A DNA stretch of 64,000 bases from Paraburkholderia mimosarum LMG 23256 = NBRC 106338 (GCF_000739815.1 NZ_BBJJ01000010.1:62001-126000), one strand, 5' to 3'. Shown: positions 1 to 10,692, counted from the stretch's first letter. Made by a program: numbers and translations. Notes: generated by a model from the sequence alone, not told the origin.

Positions 1-651
1 GGCGGCGAAGGTGCCGCGCGCCATTTCGCGCGCCATGGTCTGCGCGATGAAACGTCGCTCGACAAACTGCGCAATCGCCGCGACTACTATGGCAGCCTCG
101 TGCCGGCGCTCCCCCCGCAGTACCGCCGCCTGCGCGAAGCCGATACGGTGGCGATCGGCGGGCGCGACTGGCGCGTCATCACGGGCTACGGCCATTCGCC
201 GGAGCACTGCGCGCTCCATTGCGAAGCGACCGGCGTGCTGATCTCAGGCGACATGGTGCTGCCGCGCATTTCGACCAACGTCTCGGTATTCGACATGGAG
301 CCCGAAGGCAATCCGCTGGCCCTTTACCTCGAATCGCTCGGCCGCTATGAAGCGCTACCCGAAGACACGCTCGTGCTGCCCTCGCACGGCAGGCCGTTTC
401 GCGGCGTGCGCACGCGCATCGCGCAGCTGCGCGCACACCACGACGCACGCCTCGCCGAAGTGATGGAGGCATGCGAGCGGGCGCCGCAAAGTGCCGCCGA
501 CATCGTGCCGATGATGTTCAAGCGCGAACTCGACATCCACCAGATGACCTTCGCGATGGGCGAGGCGCTCGCGCATCTGCATCTGCTGTGGCTTGCGGGC
601 AAGGTCAAGCGCGCGAGCGGCGCGGACGGCGTACTGCGGTTCGCGGCCTGA
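1..651 (+). CDS. MBL-fold metallo-hydrolase, C-terminal part (cut by window edge)
   Basis: The reading frame is open from the first base and ends at a stop at 651, so only the C-terminal 216 residues are visible. They contain the late metal-binding parts of a metallo-beta-lactamase fold: the GYGHSPEHCALHC stretch, the LISGDMVLP stretch with its metal-ligand aspartate, and the LVLPSHGRPF stretch with a late histidine. A helical tail of about 70 residues follows, of the winged-helix type found at the end of hydroxyacylglutathione-hydrolase-like proteins. The substrate cannot be told. The gene converges on lolA, and the two are separated by a bidirectional terminator. Identification as an MBL-fold hydrolase is firm; anything more specific is not supported. 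Confidence 0.85.
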   Translation, partial: GGEGAARHFARHGLRDETSLDKLRNRRDYYGSLVPALPPQYRRLREADTVAIGGRDWRVITGYGHSPEHCALHCEATGVLISGDMVLPRISTNVSVFDMEPEGNPLALYLESLGRYEALPEDTLVLPSHGRPFRGVRTRIAQLRAHHDARLAEVMEACERAPQSAADIVPMMFKRELDIHQMTFAMGEALAHLHLLWLAGKVKRASGADGVLRFAA

Positions 652-683
652 TATCGCGACTTGAAAAACGCGTGCGCAGGAAG

Positions 684-718
684 AAAAACGGGCGGCTCCT
701 TTCGGGGCCGCCCGTTTT
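684..718. terminator. bidirectional intrinsic terminator between the MBL hydrolase and lolA
   Basis: An 8-bp perfect stem (CGGGCGGC at 689-696 with GCCGCCCG at 707-714) is preceded by a run of A and followed by TTTT. It can therefore stop transcription arriving from either side, which fits the convergent genes around it. Confidence 0.85.
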
Positions 719-743
719 CACCTGGCTCGAGGCATGAGAAGTG

Positions 744-1463
744 TCAGTTGCCGCCGCCGGTGATCAAATCAGCGCCCTTGGGTCGCACGAACTTGAAGGT
801 CGAAGCCGGCAGCGACGGGTTCTTTTCAATGTTGGAGAACGTGAGCAGTGTCACGTTGCCGAACACATCGTGCAGCTCCATGGCTTCGAGACTGCCGTCG
901 CGAAAGCCGATGCCCACGCTCTTGAACTGCGTGTCCTTCGACTTCGGAATCAGCTCCAGCCAGTCGATGCCGTTCTTCACGCCCGCATCGGAGAGCGTGA
1001 AGTTCTTCTCGAGATCGTTGCTGCCGAACAGGATCGCCGCCGGGCTCGCGCCGAGCGCGCCGCCAAGCTTGCGTTCGGTCACCTGGTTCAGGTCCTTGTC
1101 ATAGACGTAGAGATTGTCGCCGTCCGACTGCAGCAGTTGCTGATACGGCTTCTCATACGACCAGATGAACTTGCCGGGCCGCGCGAACACGAACGTGCCG
1201 CTCGAAGTCTTGGCGTTCAACGTGGCCGTGGCGATGGCGTCGCTGGCGTTCTTCGCACCCGAAGGCGCCTTCAGTTCGCGCTGCACGAAGCTGCCGCGCG
1301 CGGAGTGGACCTGCGAGACGAACTGCTTGAGTTGATCGGTGCCGCTCGCATAGGCCTGCGAGACCATCAGGACCGACGCGCCGAGTGTGGCAAAAACGGT
1401 GGCGAAAAACGCGCGGCGCGCCATGCGCGCAAAGCGGGTCGGTTGTCCAGCGGGATACTGCAT
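744..1463 (-). CDS. lolA: outer-membrane lipoprotein carrier protein LolA
   Basis: This is the periplasmic chaperone that takes lipoproteins from the LolCDE complex in the inner membrane to LolB in the outer membrane. The 239-residue product has an N-terminal signal peptide: an Arg-rich start, a hydrophobic stretch at about residues 18-35 and a likely cut after AYA at residue 39. A LolA domain follows ([35 protein letters not shown] strands). The chosen ATG has a GGAGAA ribosome site about 7 bases upstream. An internal ATG at 1424 would give a more usual signal peptide length and cannot be excluded. It lies 82 bases after ftsK on the same strand and is probably co-transcribed with it. Confidence 0.95.
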   Translation of the reverse strand: MQYPAGQPTRFARMARRAFFATVFATLGASVLMVSQAYASGTDQLKQFVSQVHSARGSFVQRELKAPSGAKNASDAIATATLNAKTSSGTFVFARPGKFIWSYEKPYQQLLQSDGDNLYVYDKDLNQVTERKLGGALGASPAAILFGSNDLEKNFTLSDAGVKNGIDWLELIPKSKDTQFKSVGIGFRDGSLEAMELHDVFGNVTLLTFSNIEKNPSLPASTFKFVRPKGADLITGGGN

Positions 1464-1545
1464 CTATCGTTCTCCAGGAGGGGGCGTTGGCCTTCACGAA
1501 GCCGGGCAGGCCAGCAAAGCCAGCGACGCGCAGGCCCGGCGAGGC

Positions 1546-3867
1546 TTATTCGGCCTCGCCGCGATTGGGCACGAGAATCTCGCGGTTGCCGCTCGACGAC
1601 ATCGCCGAAACGAGCCCGGACTGCTCCATCTGCTCGAGCAGCCGCGCCGCGCGGTTGTAGCCGATGCGCAAGTGCCGCTGCACGAGCGAAATCGACGCAC
1701 GGCGATTCTTGATCACCACTTCGACGGCCTGATCGTACAGCGGATCGGACTCGTCGCCGGTGCCACTGGTTCCCGCAGCCGTGCCCTCGTCGCCCTCGCC
1801 CCCGACGCCGCCTTCGAGTATGCCCTCGATATAGTTCGGCTCGCCCTGTTCCTTGAGCTTGTCGACCACGCGATGCACCTCGTCGTCGCCGACGAATGCG
1901 CCGTGCACGCGCACGGGCAAGCCCGTGCCCGGCGGCAGGTAGAGCATGTCGCCCATGCCTAGCAGCGACTCGGCGCCCATCTGGTCGAGAATCGTGCGCG
2001 AATCGATCTTCGATGAAACCTGGAACGCGATACGCGTGGGCACGTTGGCCTTGATGAGGCCAGTGATGACGTCCACCGAGGGGCGCTGCGTGGCGAGGAT
2101 CAGGTGGATGCCCGCCGCGCGCGCCTTCTGCGCGATACGTGCGATGAGCTCTTCCACCTTCTTGCCGACCACCATCATGAGATCGGCGAGTTCGTCGATC
2201 ACGACGACGATGTGCGGCAGTTTCTGGCACGGCTCGGGATCGTCCGGCGTGAGGCTGAACGGATTCGGGATCTTCTCCTCGCGCTTGTTCGCCTCTTCGA
2301 TCTTGTTGTTGTAGCCCGCGAGATTGCGCACGCCCAGCTTGCTCATGAGCTTGTAGCGGCGCTCCATCTCGGCCACGGTCCAGTTCAGCGCATTGCCGGC
2401 CTGGCGCATGTCGGTCACGACCGGGCAAAGCAGATGCGGAATGCCCTCGTAGACGCTCATTTCGAGCATCTTCGGATCGATCAGGATCATGCGGACCTGC
2501 TCGGCGCTCGCCTTGTAGAGGAGCGACAGGATCATCGCGTTGATCCCCACCGACTTGCCCGAGCCCGTGGTGCCGGCCACGAGCAGGTGGGGCATCTTCG
2601 CGAGATCGGCGCACACCGGCTTGCCGCCGATGTCCTTGCCGAGGCCCATGGTGAGCGCCGAGGGCGCGTCGGCGTAAACCGCGGAGCCGAGGATCTCGGA
2701 AAGGCGTACGGTCTGGCGGCGCTGGTTCGGCAGCTCCAGCGCCATGAAATTCTTGCCCGGAATCGTTTCCACCACGCGGATCGAGACGAGCGAGAGCGAA
2801 CGCGCGAGATCCTTCGCGAGGTTCACGATCTGGCTGCCCTTCACGCCCGTGGCCGGCTCGATTTCGTAGCGCGTGACGACCGGGCCCGGATAGGCGGCCA
2901 CCACGGCGACGTCCACGCCGAAGTCCTTGAGCTTTTTCTCGATGAGGCGCGAGGTGAATTCGAGCGTCTCGTCGGAGATGGTTTCCTGCGTGGCCGCTGC
3001 CGGGTCGAGCAGCGAGATAGCGGGCAGCGTGGAGTCGCCCGGCAGATCCTTGAAGAGCGGCACCTGGCGCTCCTTCTCCACACGCTCGGAACGCTGCGGC
3101 GTGACCACGGGCGGCACGATCGTGACCGGCTCGTGTTCCTCGATCTTCACGCGGCCGCGCTCGACCTTGCCTTCGCGCTTCACGGCCGCGGCTTCGCCGA
3201 GCTTGCGGTCGCGGCCCGCCTCGCGGCGCAGCCTCGCCATGGTCACGGCGTTGATGATGTATTCGCCGACCTTTTCCGAGAGCGAGAGCCACGAGAAGCG
3301 AAAGTACAGCGAGAGGCCGATGGCGAGCGCGAGCAGCAGCGCGAGCGTGCCGCCCGTGAAACCGAGCGCGTGCGAAACGCCGCGTGCAACGGCCCCGCCC
3401 AGCACGCCGCCGGGCGCCTGGGGCAGTTGCACCTTGAGCGACCACATGCGCAGCGCTTCGATGCCGCAGCTCGAAAGCATGACGAGCACGAACGACAGGG
3501 CTTCGGCGACCCAGCCGATGTCGCGCGGCGGGTCCTCGTCGTCGGCGTCGATCGCCTCGTGGCGCGTGATGCGCTGGTAGTTCGCGGAAATGAGGCGACC
3601 GAGCAGCACGATCCACCAGTACGCAGAAAGGCCGAACAGCAGCAGCAGGATGTCCGAGACGCGCGCGCCGACGCGCCCCGCCCAGTTCGAGATGTGGTCG
3701 ACCTGGGCCGCGTGCGTCCAGCTCGGGTCATGGCGGCTGTAGCTGATCAGCGCCATCAGCAGGAACACGCCGAGCGCGACCTGCAGAATCCAGCGGATCT
3801 CGGTGAAAAGGCGCGACATGCGGTGAGGCAATGCCTGCGCCTGCGCGGAATAGGGAGCTTTGGCCAT
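1546..3867 (-). CDS. ftsK: DNA translocase FtsK
   Basis: This is the septum-located DNA pump that clears chromosome ends during division and activates XerCD recombination at dif. The 773-residue product has an N-terminal region of about four membrane segments within residues 1-170. A charged linker follows, then the motor domain with Walker [11 protein letters not shown] near residue 430 and Walker [14 protein letters not shown]. The C-terminal winged-helix gamma domain, which reads KOPS sites, covers about the last 65 residues ([15 protein letters not shown] onward). The frame stays open upstream to 4089, but ATG 3867 starts the recognisable protein (MAKAPYSAQ) and has an AGGA site. The short linker is typical of betaproteobacterial FtsK compared with E. 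coli. lolA follows in the same direction. Confidence 0.95.
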   Translation of the reverse strand: MAKAPYSAQAQALPHRMSRLFTEIRWILQVALGVFLLMALISYSRHDPSWTHAAQVDHISNWAGRVGARVSDILLLLFGLSAYWWIVLLGRLISANYQRITRHEAIDADDEDPPRDIGWVAEALSFVLVMLSSCGIEALRMWSLKVQLPQAPGGVLGGAVARGVSHALGFTGGTLALLLALAIGLSLYFRFSWLSLSEKVGEYIINAVTMARLRREAGRDRKLGEAAAVKREGKVERGRVKIEEHEPVTIVPPVVTPQRSERVEKERQVPLFKDLPGDSTLPAISLLDPAAATQETISDETLEFTSRLIEKKLKDFGVDVAVVAAYPGPVVTRYEIEPATGVKGSQIVNLAKDLARSLSLVSIRVVETIPGKNFMALELPNQRRQTVRLSEILGSAVYADAPSALTMGLGKDIGGKPVCADLAKMPHLLVAGTTGSGKSVGINAMILSLLYKASAEQVRMILIDPKMLEMSVYEGIPHLLCPVVTDMRQAGNALNWTVAEMERRYKLMSKLGVRNLAGYNNKIEEANKREEKIPNPFSLTPDDPEPCQKLPHIVVVIDELADLMMVVGKKVEELIARIAQKARAAGIHLILATQRPSVDVITGLIKANVPTRIAFQVSSKIDSRTILDQMGAESLLGMGDMLYLPPGTGLPVRVHGAFVGDDEVHRVVDKLKEQGEPNYIEGILEGGVGGEGDEGTAAGTSGTGDESDPLYDQAVEVVIKNRRASISLVQRHLRIGYNRAARLLEQMEQSGLVSAMSSSGNREILVPNRGEAE

Positions 3868-4194
3868 TGAATCCTGGGCTGATTCTTGATGCGTTCGCGG
3901 TCCGCCAGTCCACTCGCCTGCCCGGCAGCGCGGGGCAGACGGACGCGCGGCCGCCTTCGTCAGATCGGGCCTATTGTAAACGCGTTGTTTCGGCCCCGGC
4001 GGCCCCTCGCTGTAAATGACGGTAACTGACAACGCCTCGGCGCGCGGCGAGATCGGCCCGCGCCGGGCTCGTCGAGCCGCCGCGCGCACCCGTCCTTGCG
4101 GGGCCGAGACTATCGCGCCGATCAGTAAGCTTCATCGAGCGCCCGGTCCCCCCGGCCTTTATAATTGCGGGCTGATGCCCAATTACCTGCGTGA

Positions 4195-5244
<1,050 letters not shown>

Positions 5245-5246
5245 AG

Positions 5247-5291
5247 CGATGCGGGAGCGCCGCCTGCGAGGGCGGCCGATCCCACGCATCG
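5247..5291 (+). other. large interrupted hairpin after trxB, no T run
   Basis: CGATGCG at 5247-5253 pairs with CGCATCG at 5285-5291, and an inner GCCGCC/GGCGGC stem closes it further. No run of T follows, so it is not a classical terminator. It may protect the trxB mRNA 3' end or weaken readthrough. This is inference from base pairing by eye. Confidence 0.5.
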
Positions 5292-5350
5292 AGCCTTGGG
5301 CGTCGCTCCGCTAAAATGGAGGCCTCACGCCCGACGGCACAGTAGCAACG

Positions 5351-5386
5351 AGGGCCGCGGCCAGCCAGCCTGCGGCCCTTCGTTTT
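5351..5386 (+). terminator. probable intrinsic terminator upstream of the smr gene
   Basis: AGGGCCGC (5351-5358) pairs with GCGGCCCT (5372-5379) across a 13-base loop and is followed by TTCGTTTT. It lies 81 bases upstream of the next start codon and downstream of a TAAAAT box (5312-5317). It may therefore end trxB transcription or act as a leader terminator for the next gene. Confidence 0.5.
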
Positions 5387-5466
5387 GGTCGTTCGTAGCG
5401 GCGCATGCGAGCCGCGCAGCATCCCGCTCACGTGCGTAGCCAAACGATTTACCAGCGTCTTTCGTC

Positions 5467-6237
5467 ATGCCCAAGAACGTGCCCCACCCGGGCGAGCCCA
5501 AGCGCCCCACGCCCGCGCGCCCTGCTCCGGCGCCCGCCGCTGCTCCGGTGGCCGAAGAAGCCGCCACCGGCAAGACAGCTTCCGGCTTTGCCGGTCTCGG
5601 CAGCCTGCGCGACGCGCTCAAGGTGCAGACGCGCCAGCGCGAGCGCGAACGCGCGGCCGCGCAAGCCGCCCGCGTCGAGGCCGCCGCCGACAGCGACCTC
5701 TTTCGCCGCGAGATCGGCCAGGTCGCGCCGCTCAAGCAGCCGCCGCGCGCGCAGCCGCGCCGCGAAACGCCCGTGCCGCTGCCGCTGCAAACGCGGCTCG
5801 ACGAGCAGGCCGTGCTCCACGAAGCGATCTCCGACGAATTCGACCCCGAAGCGTATCTCGACACCGACGATTCGCTGTACTACCACCGCCCCGGCATCAG
5901 CGAAGAAGTCGTGAAGAAGCTTCGGCGCGGCACGTGGATCGTGCAGGCGCAGCTCGATTTGCACGGCATGCGCCGCGAAGAAGCACGAGAGGCGCTGCAA
6001 AACTTCATCCGCGAGGCGGGCAAGCGCGGGCTGCGCTGCGTGCGCGTGATTCACGGCAAGGGCCTCGGGTCCGTCGGCAAGGAGCCGGTGCTCAAGGGCA
6101 AGGTGCGCGCGTGGCTCGTGCAGAAGGAAGAAGTCATCGCGTTCTGCCAGGCGCGGCCGCACGACGGCGGCGCGGGTGCGGTGCTCGTGTTGTTGCAGCC
6201 GCATCCGGTCGGGCACGGGCAGCATCGCGTGCCCTGA
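5467..6237 (+). CDS. Smr-domain (MutS2 C-terminal type) protein
   Basis: The 256-residue product has an Ala/Pro/Arg-rich, probably disordered first 120 residues. A Smr domain follows, marked by the LDLHGMRREEAR motif and the HGKGLGS loop near residues 197-203. Smr domains nick or bind branched DNA or act on RNA in stalled-ribosome handling; stand-alone bacterial forms such as YdaL/SmrA have nuclease activity. Which of these applies here cannot be told from sequence. No strong ribosome site precedes the ATG. The gene converges on the sugar-transporter ATPase gene with a shared terminator between. Confidence 0.88.
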   Translation: MPKNVPHPGEPKRPTPARPAPAPAAAPVAEEAATGKTASGFAGLGSLRDALKVQTRQRERERAAAQAARVEAAADSDLFRREIGQVAPLKQPPRAQPRRETPVPLPLQTRLDEQAVLHEAISDEFDPEAYLDTDDSLYYHRPGISEEVVKKLRRGTWIVQAQLDLHGMRREEAREALQNFIREAGKRGLRCVRVIHGKGLGSVGKEPVLKGKVRAWLVQKEEVIAFCQARPHDGGAGAVLVLLQPHPVGHGQHRVP

Positions 6238-6265
6238 GCGCCGCGGTCTTTGCGCCTCGCGACGT

Positions 6266-6306
6266 AAAAAACCCCGCACGCTGCTCACGCAGCGCACGGG
6301 GTTTTT
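6266..6306. terminator. bidirectional terminator between the smr gene and gtsD
   Basis: AAAAACCCCG...CGGGGTTTTT encloses an inner CGCTGC/GCAGCG stem with a 4-base loop; only a CA/CA mismatch interrupts the pairing. The A run on one side and T run on the other let it serve both convergent genes. Confidence 0.9.
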
Positions 6307-6330
6307 CGCATCGGGCGATGCGCGCGACGA

Positions 6331-7449
6331 TCAGGCGACGCGCTCTTCCGTCTTCGGGTCGAACAGTACGGCCTTCGAAACGTCGAACAGCAGGTCCATG
6401 TTGTTGAGCGGTTGCGGATTCGCGCCCGGGTGCACGCGGCTCACGATACGCTTGCCGTTGACCTGCGCGAATACGAGCGTGTCCGGACCGGTCGGCTCGA
6501 TCACGTCGACCTTCACCGCGTGGCGCTGCAGTTCGTGGCCATGGCCGTCGTGCGAGCTGCGCGCGTCGGTGATGCGTTCCGGACGCAGGCCCAGCACCAC
6601 TTCCTGGCCAATATGGCCGCGCACCTTGTTCGCCTCGAACGGCAGGTTCAGGACGCTGCGCGCGATACCCGTATCGAGCTCGATGCCGATGCCCGAACCC
6701 TGCTCCACCAGCTTGCCTTCGATGAAGTTCATCGGCGGCGCGCCGATGAAGCCCGCGACGAAGAGATTCGACGGCGAATCGTAGATCTCCTGCGGTGCGC
6801 CGAACTGCTGGACGATGCCGTCCTTCATCACCGCGATGCGGTCGCCGAGCGTCATCGCTTCGATCTGGTCGTGCGTCACGTAGACGATCGTCGTGCCCAC
6901 GCGCTGATGCAGCAGCTTGATTTCCGAGCGCATCTCGATGCGCAGCTTCGCGTCGAGGTTCGAGAGCGGCTCGTCGAACAGGAACATCACGGGATCGCGC
7001 GCGAGCGCCCGGCCCATCGCCACGCGCTGGCGCTGGCCGCCCGAGAGCTGGCCCGGCTTGCGGTCGAGCAGGTGCTCGATCTGCAGCAGCTTCGACACGC
7101 GGCCGACGATCTCCGTCTGCTCGTTCTTCGGCACCTTGCGGATGTTCAGGCCGAACGAGATGTTCTCGCGCACCGTCATCGACGGATACAGCGCGTACGA
7201 CTGGAACACCATCGCAATGTCGCGGTCCTTCGGCGAGAGGTTGTTCACCACCTTGCCGTCGATGGCGATCTCGCCCTTGGTCACGGTTTCGAGACCCGCG
7301 ATCATGTTGAGCAACGTCGACTTCCCGCAGCCCGAGCCGCCGACCAGAATCAGGAACTGGCCGTCTTCGATGTCGATGTTCACGCCCTTGAGGACGGGCA
7401 CCCCGTTCGGGTAGGTCTTGTAGACGTCGCGAATGGAAAGGCTTGCCAT
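6331..7449 (-). CDS. gtsD: sugar ABC transporter ATP-binding protein (MalK/UgpC type; probable glucose transporter)
   Basis: ATPase of a binding-protein-dependent sugar importer at the inner face of the cytoplasmic membrane. The 372-residue product has Walker A GGSGCGKST (residues 37-45), the Q-loop, the signature LSGGQRQR, Walker B FLFDEPLSNLD and the switch histidine (VTHDQ). A C-terminal OB-type (TOBE) regulatory domain of about 130 residues follows. It is the last gene of a four-gene transporter set whose start is divergent from zwf-pgl-glk. That context makes glucose (or a related hexose) the likely substrate, as in Pseudomonas GtsABCD; the substrate is inference. Confidence 0.9.
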   Translation of the reverse strand: MASLSIRDVYKTYPNGVPVLKGVNIDIEDGQFLILVGGSGCGKSTLLNMIAGLETVTKGEIAIDGKVVNNLSPKDRDIAMVFQSYALYPSMTVRENISFGLNIRKVPKNEQTEIVGRVSKLLQIEHLLDRKPGQLSGGQRQRVAMGRALARDPVMFLFDEPLSNLDAKLRIEMRSEIKLLHQRVGTTIVYVTHDQIEAMTLGDRIAVMKDGIVQQFGAPQEIYDSPSNLFVAGFIGAPPMNFIEGKLVEQGSGIGIELDTGIARSVLNLPFEANKVRGHIGQEVVLGLRPERITDARSSHDGHGHELQRHAVKVDVIEPTGPDTLVFAQVNGKRIVSRVHPGANPQPLNNMDLLFDVSKAVLFDPKTEERVA

Positions 7450-7488
7450 GCTATGAATCCTTTAATCGAATGCGCGCACTATCGCGCG

Positions 7489-7520
7489 GTTAGCCCCGCA
7501 GTTAGCCCCGCGGTTAGCCC
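7489..7520. repeat. three tandem copies of a 12-bp unit at the gtsC stop codon
   Basis: GTTAGCCCCGC(A/G) occurs at 7489-7500 and 7501-7512, with a partial third copy from 7513. The third copy contains the stop codon of the permease gene (TTA on this strand, 7514-7516). The repeat therefore extends the gtsC-gtsD spacer by duplication of the stop region. Confidence 0.85.
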
Positions 7521-8371
7521 TTCACCGCGCCCGCCGTGAGGCCGCGCACGAAGTAGCGGCCGGCGATCACGTAGACGAGCAGCGTGGGCAGCGCGGCGAT
7601 GATCGCGCCGGCCATGTCGACGTTGTATTCCTTCACGCCCGTGGACGTGTTCACGAGATTGTTCAGCGCCACCGTGATCGGCATCGAATCGACGCCCGAG
7701 AACACGATACCGAACAGGAAGTCATTCCAGATCTGCGTGAATTGCCAGATCAGGCACACCATGAAGATGGGCAGCGAGATCGGCAGCATGATGCGCGTGA
7801 AGATCATGAAGAAGCCGGCGCCGTCGATGCGCGCGGCCTTCACGAGCTCGGCGGGCACGCTCACGTAGAAGTTGCGGAAGAACATCGTGGTGAACGCGAT
7901 GCCGTACACGACGTGCACCAGCACGAGGCCGCCGATCGTGTTCGAAAGGCCGAAATAGCCCTGCAGACGCGCCATCGGCAGCAGGATGGCCTGGAACGGA
8001 ATGAAGCAGCCGACCAGCAGCATCGTGAAGAGCGCGTCCGCGCCGCGAAAACGCCAGTGCGTGAGCACGTAGCCGTTGAACGCGCCGATGATCGACGAGA
8101 TCAGCACGGCCGGGATCACCATCTTCACCGAGTTCATGAAGAACGGCTGCATGCCGTCGCAGCGCACGCCGGTGCAGGCTTCGCTCCACGCCTTGACCCA
8201 CGGCGCGAAGGTCGGGCTCGTGGGCAGCGAGAGCATGGTGCCCGTGTGGATCTGGTCGAGCGACTTGAACGACGTCGACAGCATCACGTAGAGCGGAAAC
8301 AGGAAGTACAACGCGAACAGGATCAGCGCCGCATAGATGACCACGCGGCTCACGTTCATCTTAGGCTGCAT
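7514..8371 (-). CDS. gtsC: sugar ABC transporter permease, MalG type
   Basis: Inner-membrane channel subunit of the hexose importer. The 285-residue product has six predicted membrane segments, starting with VVIYAALILFALYFLFPLYVML. The conserved cytoplasmic EAA loop for ATPase contact is at PAELVKAARIDGAGFFMIFTRIMLP. ATG 8371 was chosen because it overlaps the upstream permease gene by 11 bases, implying translational coupling; the open frame continues further upstream but would run deeper into that gene. The stop codon lies inside a small tandem repeat. Confidence 0.9.
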   Translation of the reverse strand: MQPKMNVSRVVIYAALILFALYFLFPLYVMLSTSFKSLDQIHTGTMLSLPTSPTFAPWVKAWSEACTGVRCDGMQPFFMNSVKMVIPAVLISSIIGAFNGYVLTHWRFRGADALFTMLLVGCFIPFQAILLPMARLQGYFGLSNTIGGLVLVHVVYGIAFTTMFFRNFYVSVPAELVKAARIDGAGFFMIFTRIMLPISLPIFMVCLIWQFTQIWNDFLFGIVFSGVDSMPITVALNNLVNTSTGVKEYNVDMAGAIIAALPTLLVYVIAGRYFVRGLTAGAVKG

Positions 8372-9302
8372 TGCGCGTGCTCCTCGATTCCAGATACATG
8401 AGCGGCACGAGCACGGCCACGACAGTGGCAAGCATCATCATCGACGAAGCTGCGCCGACACCGAGCTGCCCGCGGTTGAACGAAAACGTGTACATGAAGA
8501 TGGCCGGCAGCGACGACGAGGTGCCCGGGCCGCCCGCGGTCAGCGCGACGACGAGGTCAAACGTCTTGATCGTGATGTGGCAGAGGATCAGCAGCACCGA
8601 GAAAAAGACCGGACGCATGCTCGGAATCACGATCTTGCGGTAGATCGTGGGCAGCGTCGCGCCATCCACCTGGGCGGCCTTGAAAATCTCGCTGTCCACG
8701 CCGCGCAGGCCTGCCAGGAAGAGCGCCATGCAAAAGCCGGTGGACTGCCAGACGGCGGCGACCACGATACAGAAAATGGCCTTGTCCGGGTTGTTCAGCC
8801 AGTCGAGCTGAAAGCTCGTCCAGCCGATGCTGTGCATCACCTGCTGAATGCCGAGGTCGGGATTGAAGATCCACTGCCAGGCCGTGCCCGTCACGATGTA
8901 CGAAAGCGCCATCGGATAGAGGAACACGGCGCGCAGCGCGCCTTCCTGGCGAATCTGCTGGTCGAGCAGGATCGCGAGGAACAGCCCGAGTGCCACGCAA
9001 ATCGCGATGAACGGGATGCCGAACCAGCCGAGGTTCTGCGCCGACGTCCACCAGACGTCGTTGGCGAACAGCTCGCGATAACGGTCGAGACCCGCGAATT
9101 CATAGCGCGGCATCAGTCGCGAAGTCGAGAGCGACAGGTAGCCGGTAATGAGTATGAAACCGTAGACGAATATGAGGCTGATCAGAATGCTGGGCGAAAG
9201 CACCAGCTTCGGGATCCAGCGGTCTGCGAGCGCCGCCATCGGCGACGCGCGGCGTGTAGCAGGCGTCGCCGCCTTGCCTTTGCCGCTAAGAGAAGCAGTC
9301 AC
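8361..9302 (-). CDS. gtsB: sugar ABC transporter permease, MalF type
   Basis: The partner inner-membrane permease, 313 residues. After a polar N-terminus of about 30 residues come six membrane segments. The EAA-loop region is at DSEIFKAAQVDGATLPTIYRKIVIPSMRP. It overlaps the next permease by 11 bases and lies 142 bases downstream of the binding-protein gene, so it is probably in one operon. Unlike E. coli MalF, it lacks the large periplasmic loop, as is usual for this sub-family. Confidence 0.9.
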   Translation of the reverse strand: MTASLSGKGKAATPATRRASPMAALADRWIPKLVLSPSILISLIFVYGFILITGYLSLSTSRLMPRYEFAGLDRYRELFANDVWWTSAQNLGWFGIPFIAICVALGLFLAILLDQQIRQEGALRAVFLYPMALSYIVTGTAWQWIFNPDLGIQQVMHSIGWTSFQLDWLNNPDKAIFCIVVAAVWQSTGFCMALFLAGLRGVDSEIFKAAQVDGATLPTIYRKIVIPSMRPVFFSVLLILCHITIKTFDLVVALTAGGPGTSSSLPAIFMYTFSFNRGQLGVGAASSMMMLATVVAVLVPLMYLESRSTRNAA

Positions 9303-9444
9303 TGCGCAACTCCTGGTACGGTGCGAAAGGACGCATATGGCCCAAAGCGTCCTTACGCACGATGATGGGGCTCAGAGGTGAACCGTCATGCCCGGGGCGC
9401 GCCGCGAGCGGCACACCCCGTCTTGCTTCACAACATTACTTCGC

Positions 9445-10692
9445 TCACTTCGTCTTCGCAGCCTTCGCGAGCGCTTCCACCGCGCTCTTCGAATCCTGGT
9501 TCGAGTTCATGAACTTCGTCACGACGTCGGTGATCGCACCCGCCGCGGCGTCGGGCTGAGCCATGCCGTGCGCGAGCGACGGCACATAGCCGCCGGCCTT
9601 GATCGCGATTTGCTCATCCGCGTACGACTTCTTGGCGCACGCGTCGAACTTGCTCATGTCCACGCCGAGGCGCACCGGAATCGAGCCCTTGTACAGGCTG
9701 AACTGCTCCTGGAACGACGGGCTCATGATCGTCTTCGCGAGTGCGATCTGGCCAGGCGTCGCGGCCTTTTGGCCCTTCTGCTGGAAGAACACGAACGAGT
9801 CGACGTTAAAAGTGTAGGCCTTCGCGGTGCCCGGCACAGCCGCGCAAACGTAGTCCGTATCCGGCTGCTTGCCCGCGTTCGCGAACTCGCCCTTGGCCCA
9901 GTCGCCCATGAACTGCATGCCGGCCTTGCCATTGATGACCATGGCCGTGGCGAGGTTCCAGTCGCGGCCCGTGCGGCCGTTATCCATGTACGACTCGATC
10001 TTGCGGACCGTGTCGAACACGTTGACCATCTGCTGCGACGTGAGCGTCTTCTGGTCGAGGTCGACGAGCGCCTTCTTGTAGAAGTCCGCGCCCTGCGAGA
10101 GGACCACGTCTTCCCACAGCGTCAGGTCCTGCCACGGCTGGCCGCCCGCTGCCACCGGCTGGATGCCTGCGGCCTTCATCTTGTCGGCCAGCGCGAAGAA
10201 TTCCGGCCACGTGGTCGGCGCCTTGCCGCCCACCTTGTCGAGCGCTGCCTTGTTGATCCACACCCAGTTCACGCGGTGCACCGAGAACGGCGCGGCGACG
10301 TAGTGGCCGTCGGCGTGCATGATCTTGTCGATTTGCGGCGGGAGGTTGGCCTTCCAGTCGGTTGCGGCGGAGTCGACGTTGACCAGCACGCCCTGCTCGG
10401 CCCATTCCTGGATCAGCGGACCCTTGATCTGGGCGGCCGTCGGCGCGTTGCCCGAGATCACCTGGGTCTTCAGCGCGGTCATGGCCGCCGCGCCCGCGCC
10501 ACCGGCGACCGCGAAGTCCTTCCACACGTAGCCCTGCTTCTGCATGTCGTCCTTGAGGACGCCGACGGCCTTCGACTCGCCGCCCGAAGTCCACCAGTGC
10601 AGGACTTCGAGTGACTCTGCTGCTTGCGCCGTAGCGACGCCGCCCATCAGACCTGCGGCGCACAGGGCGCCCATGATCGCGCGGAATTTCAT
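9445..10692 (-). CDS. gtsA: periplasmic sugar-binding protein of ABC transporter (probable glucose/mannose)
   Basis: The substrate-binding protein that delivers the sugar to the two permeases. The 415-residue product begins with a classical signal peptide (MKFRAIMGALCAAGLMGGVATAQA, cleaved near residue 24). The mature domain begins ESLEVLHWWTSGGESKAV, a start seen in glucose/mannose-binding members of extracellular solute-binding family 1. A GGAGGAG-like site precedes the ATG. The gene is first in the operon. Its best predicted promoter, inside the shared intergenic region, would leave a leader of about 450 bases. Glucose as ligand is inferred from the divergent zwf-pgl-glk/hexR operon. Confidence 0.88.
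   Translation of the reverse strand: MKFRAIMGALCAAGLMGGVATAQAAESLEVLHWWTSGGESKAVGVLKDDMQKQGYVWKDFAVAGGAGAAAMTALKTQVISGNAPTAAQIKGPLIQEWAEQGVLVNVDSAATDWKANLPPQIDKIMHADGHYVAAPFSVHRVNWVWINKAALDKVGGKAPTTWPEFFALADKMKAAGIQPVAAGGQPWQDLTLWEDVVLSQGADFYKKALVDLDQKTLTSQQMVNVFDTVRKIESYMDNGRTGRDWNLATAMVINGKAGMQFMGDWAKGEFANAGKQPDTDYVCAAVPGTAKAYTFNVDSFVFFQQKGQKAATPGQIALAKTIMSPSFQEQFSLYKGSIPVRLGVDMSKFDACAKKSYADEQIAIKAGGYVPSLAHGMAQPDAAAGAITDVVTKFMNSNQDSKSAVEALAKAAKTK

Noticed and set aside
1367..3870. Long frames on both strands across ftsK (749 and 588 codons)
   Set aside because: Antisense and out-of-frame shadows of ftsK, with Arg/His-rich low-complexity products.
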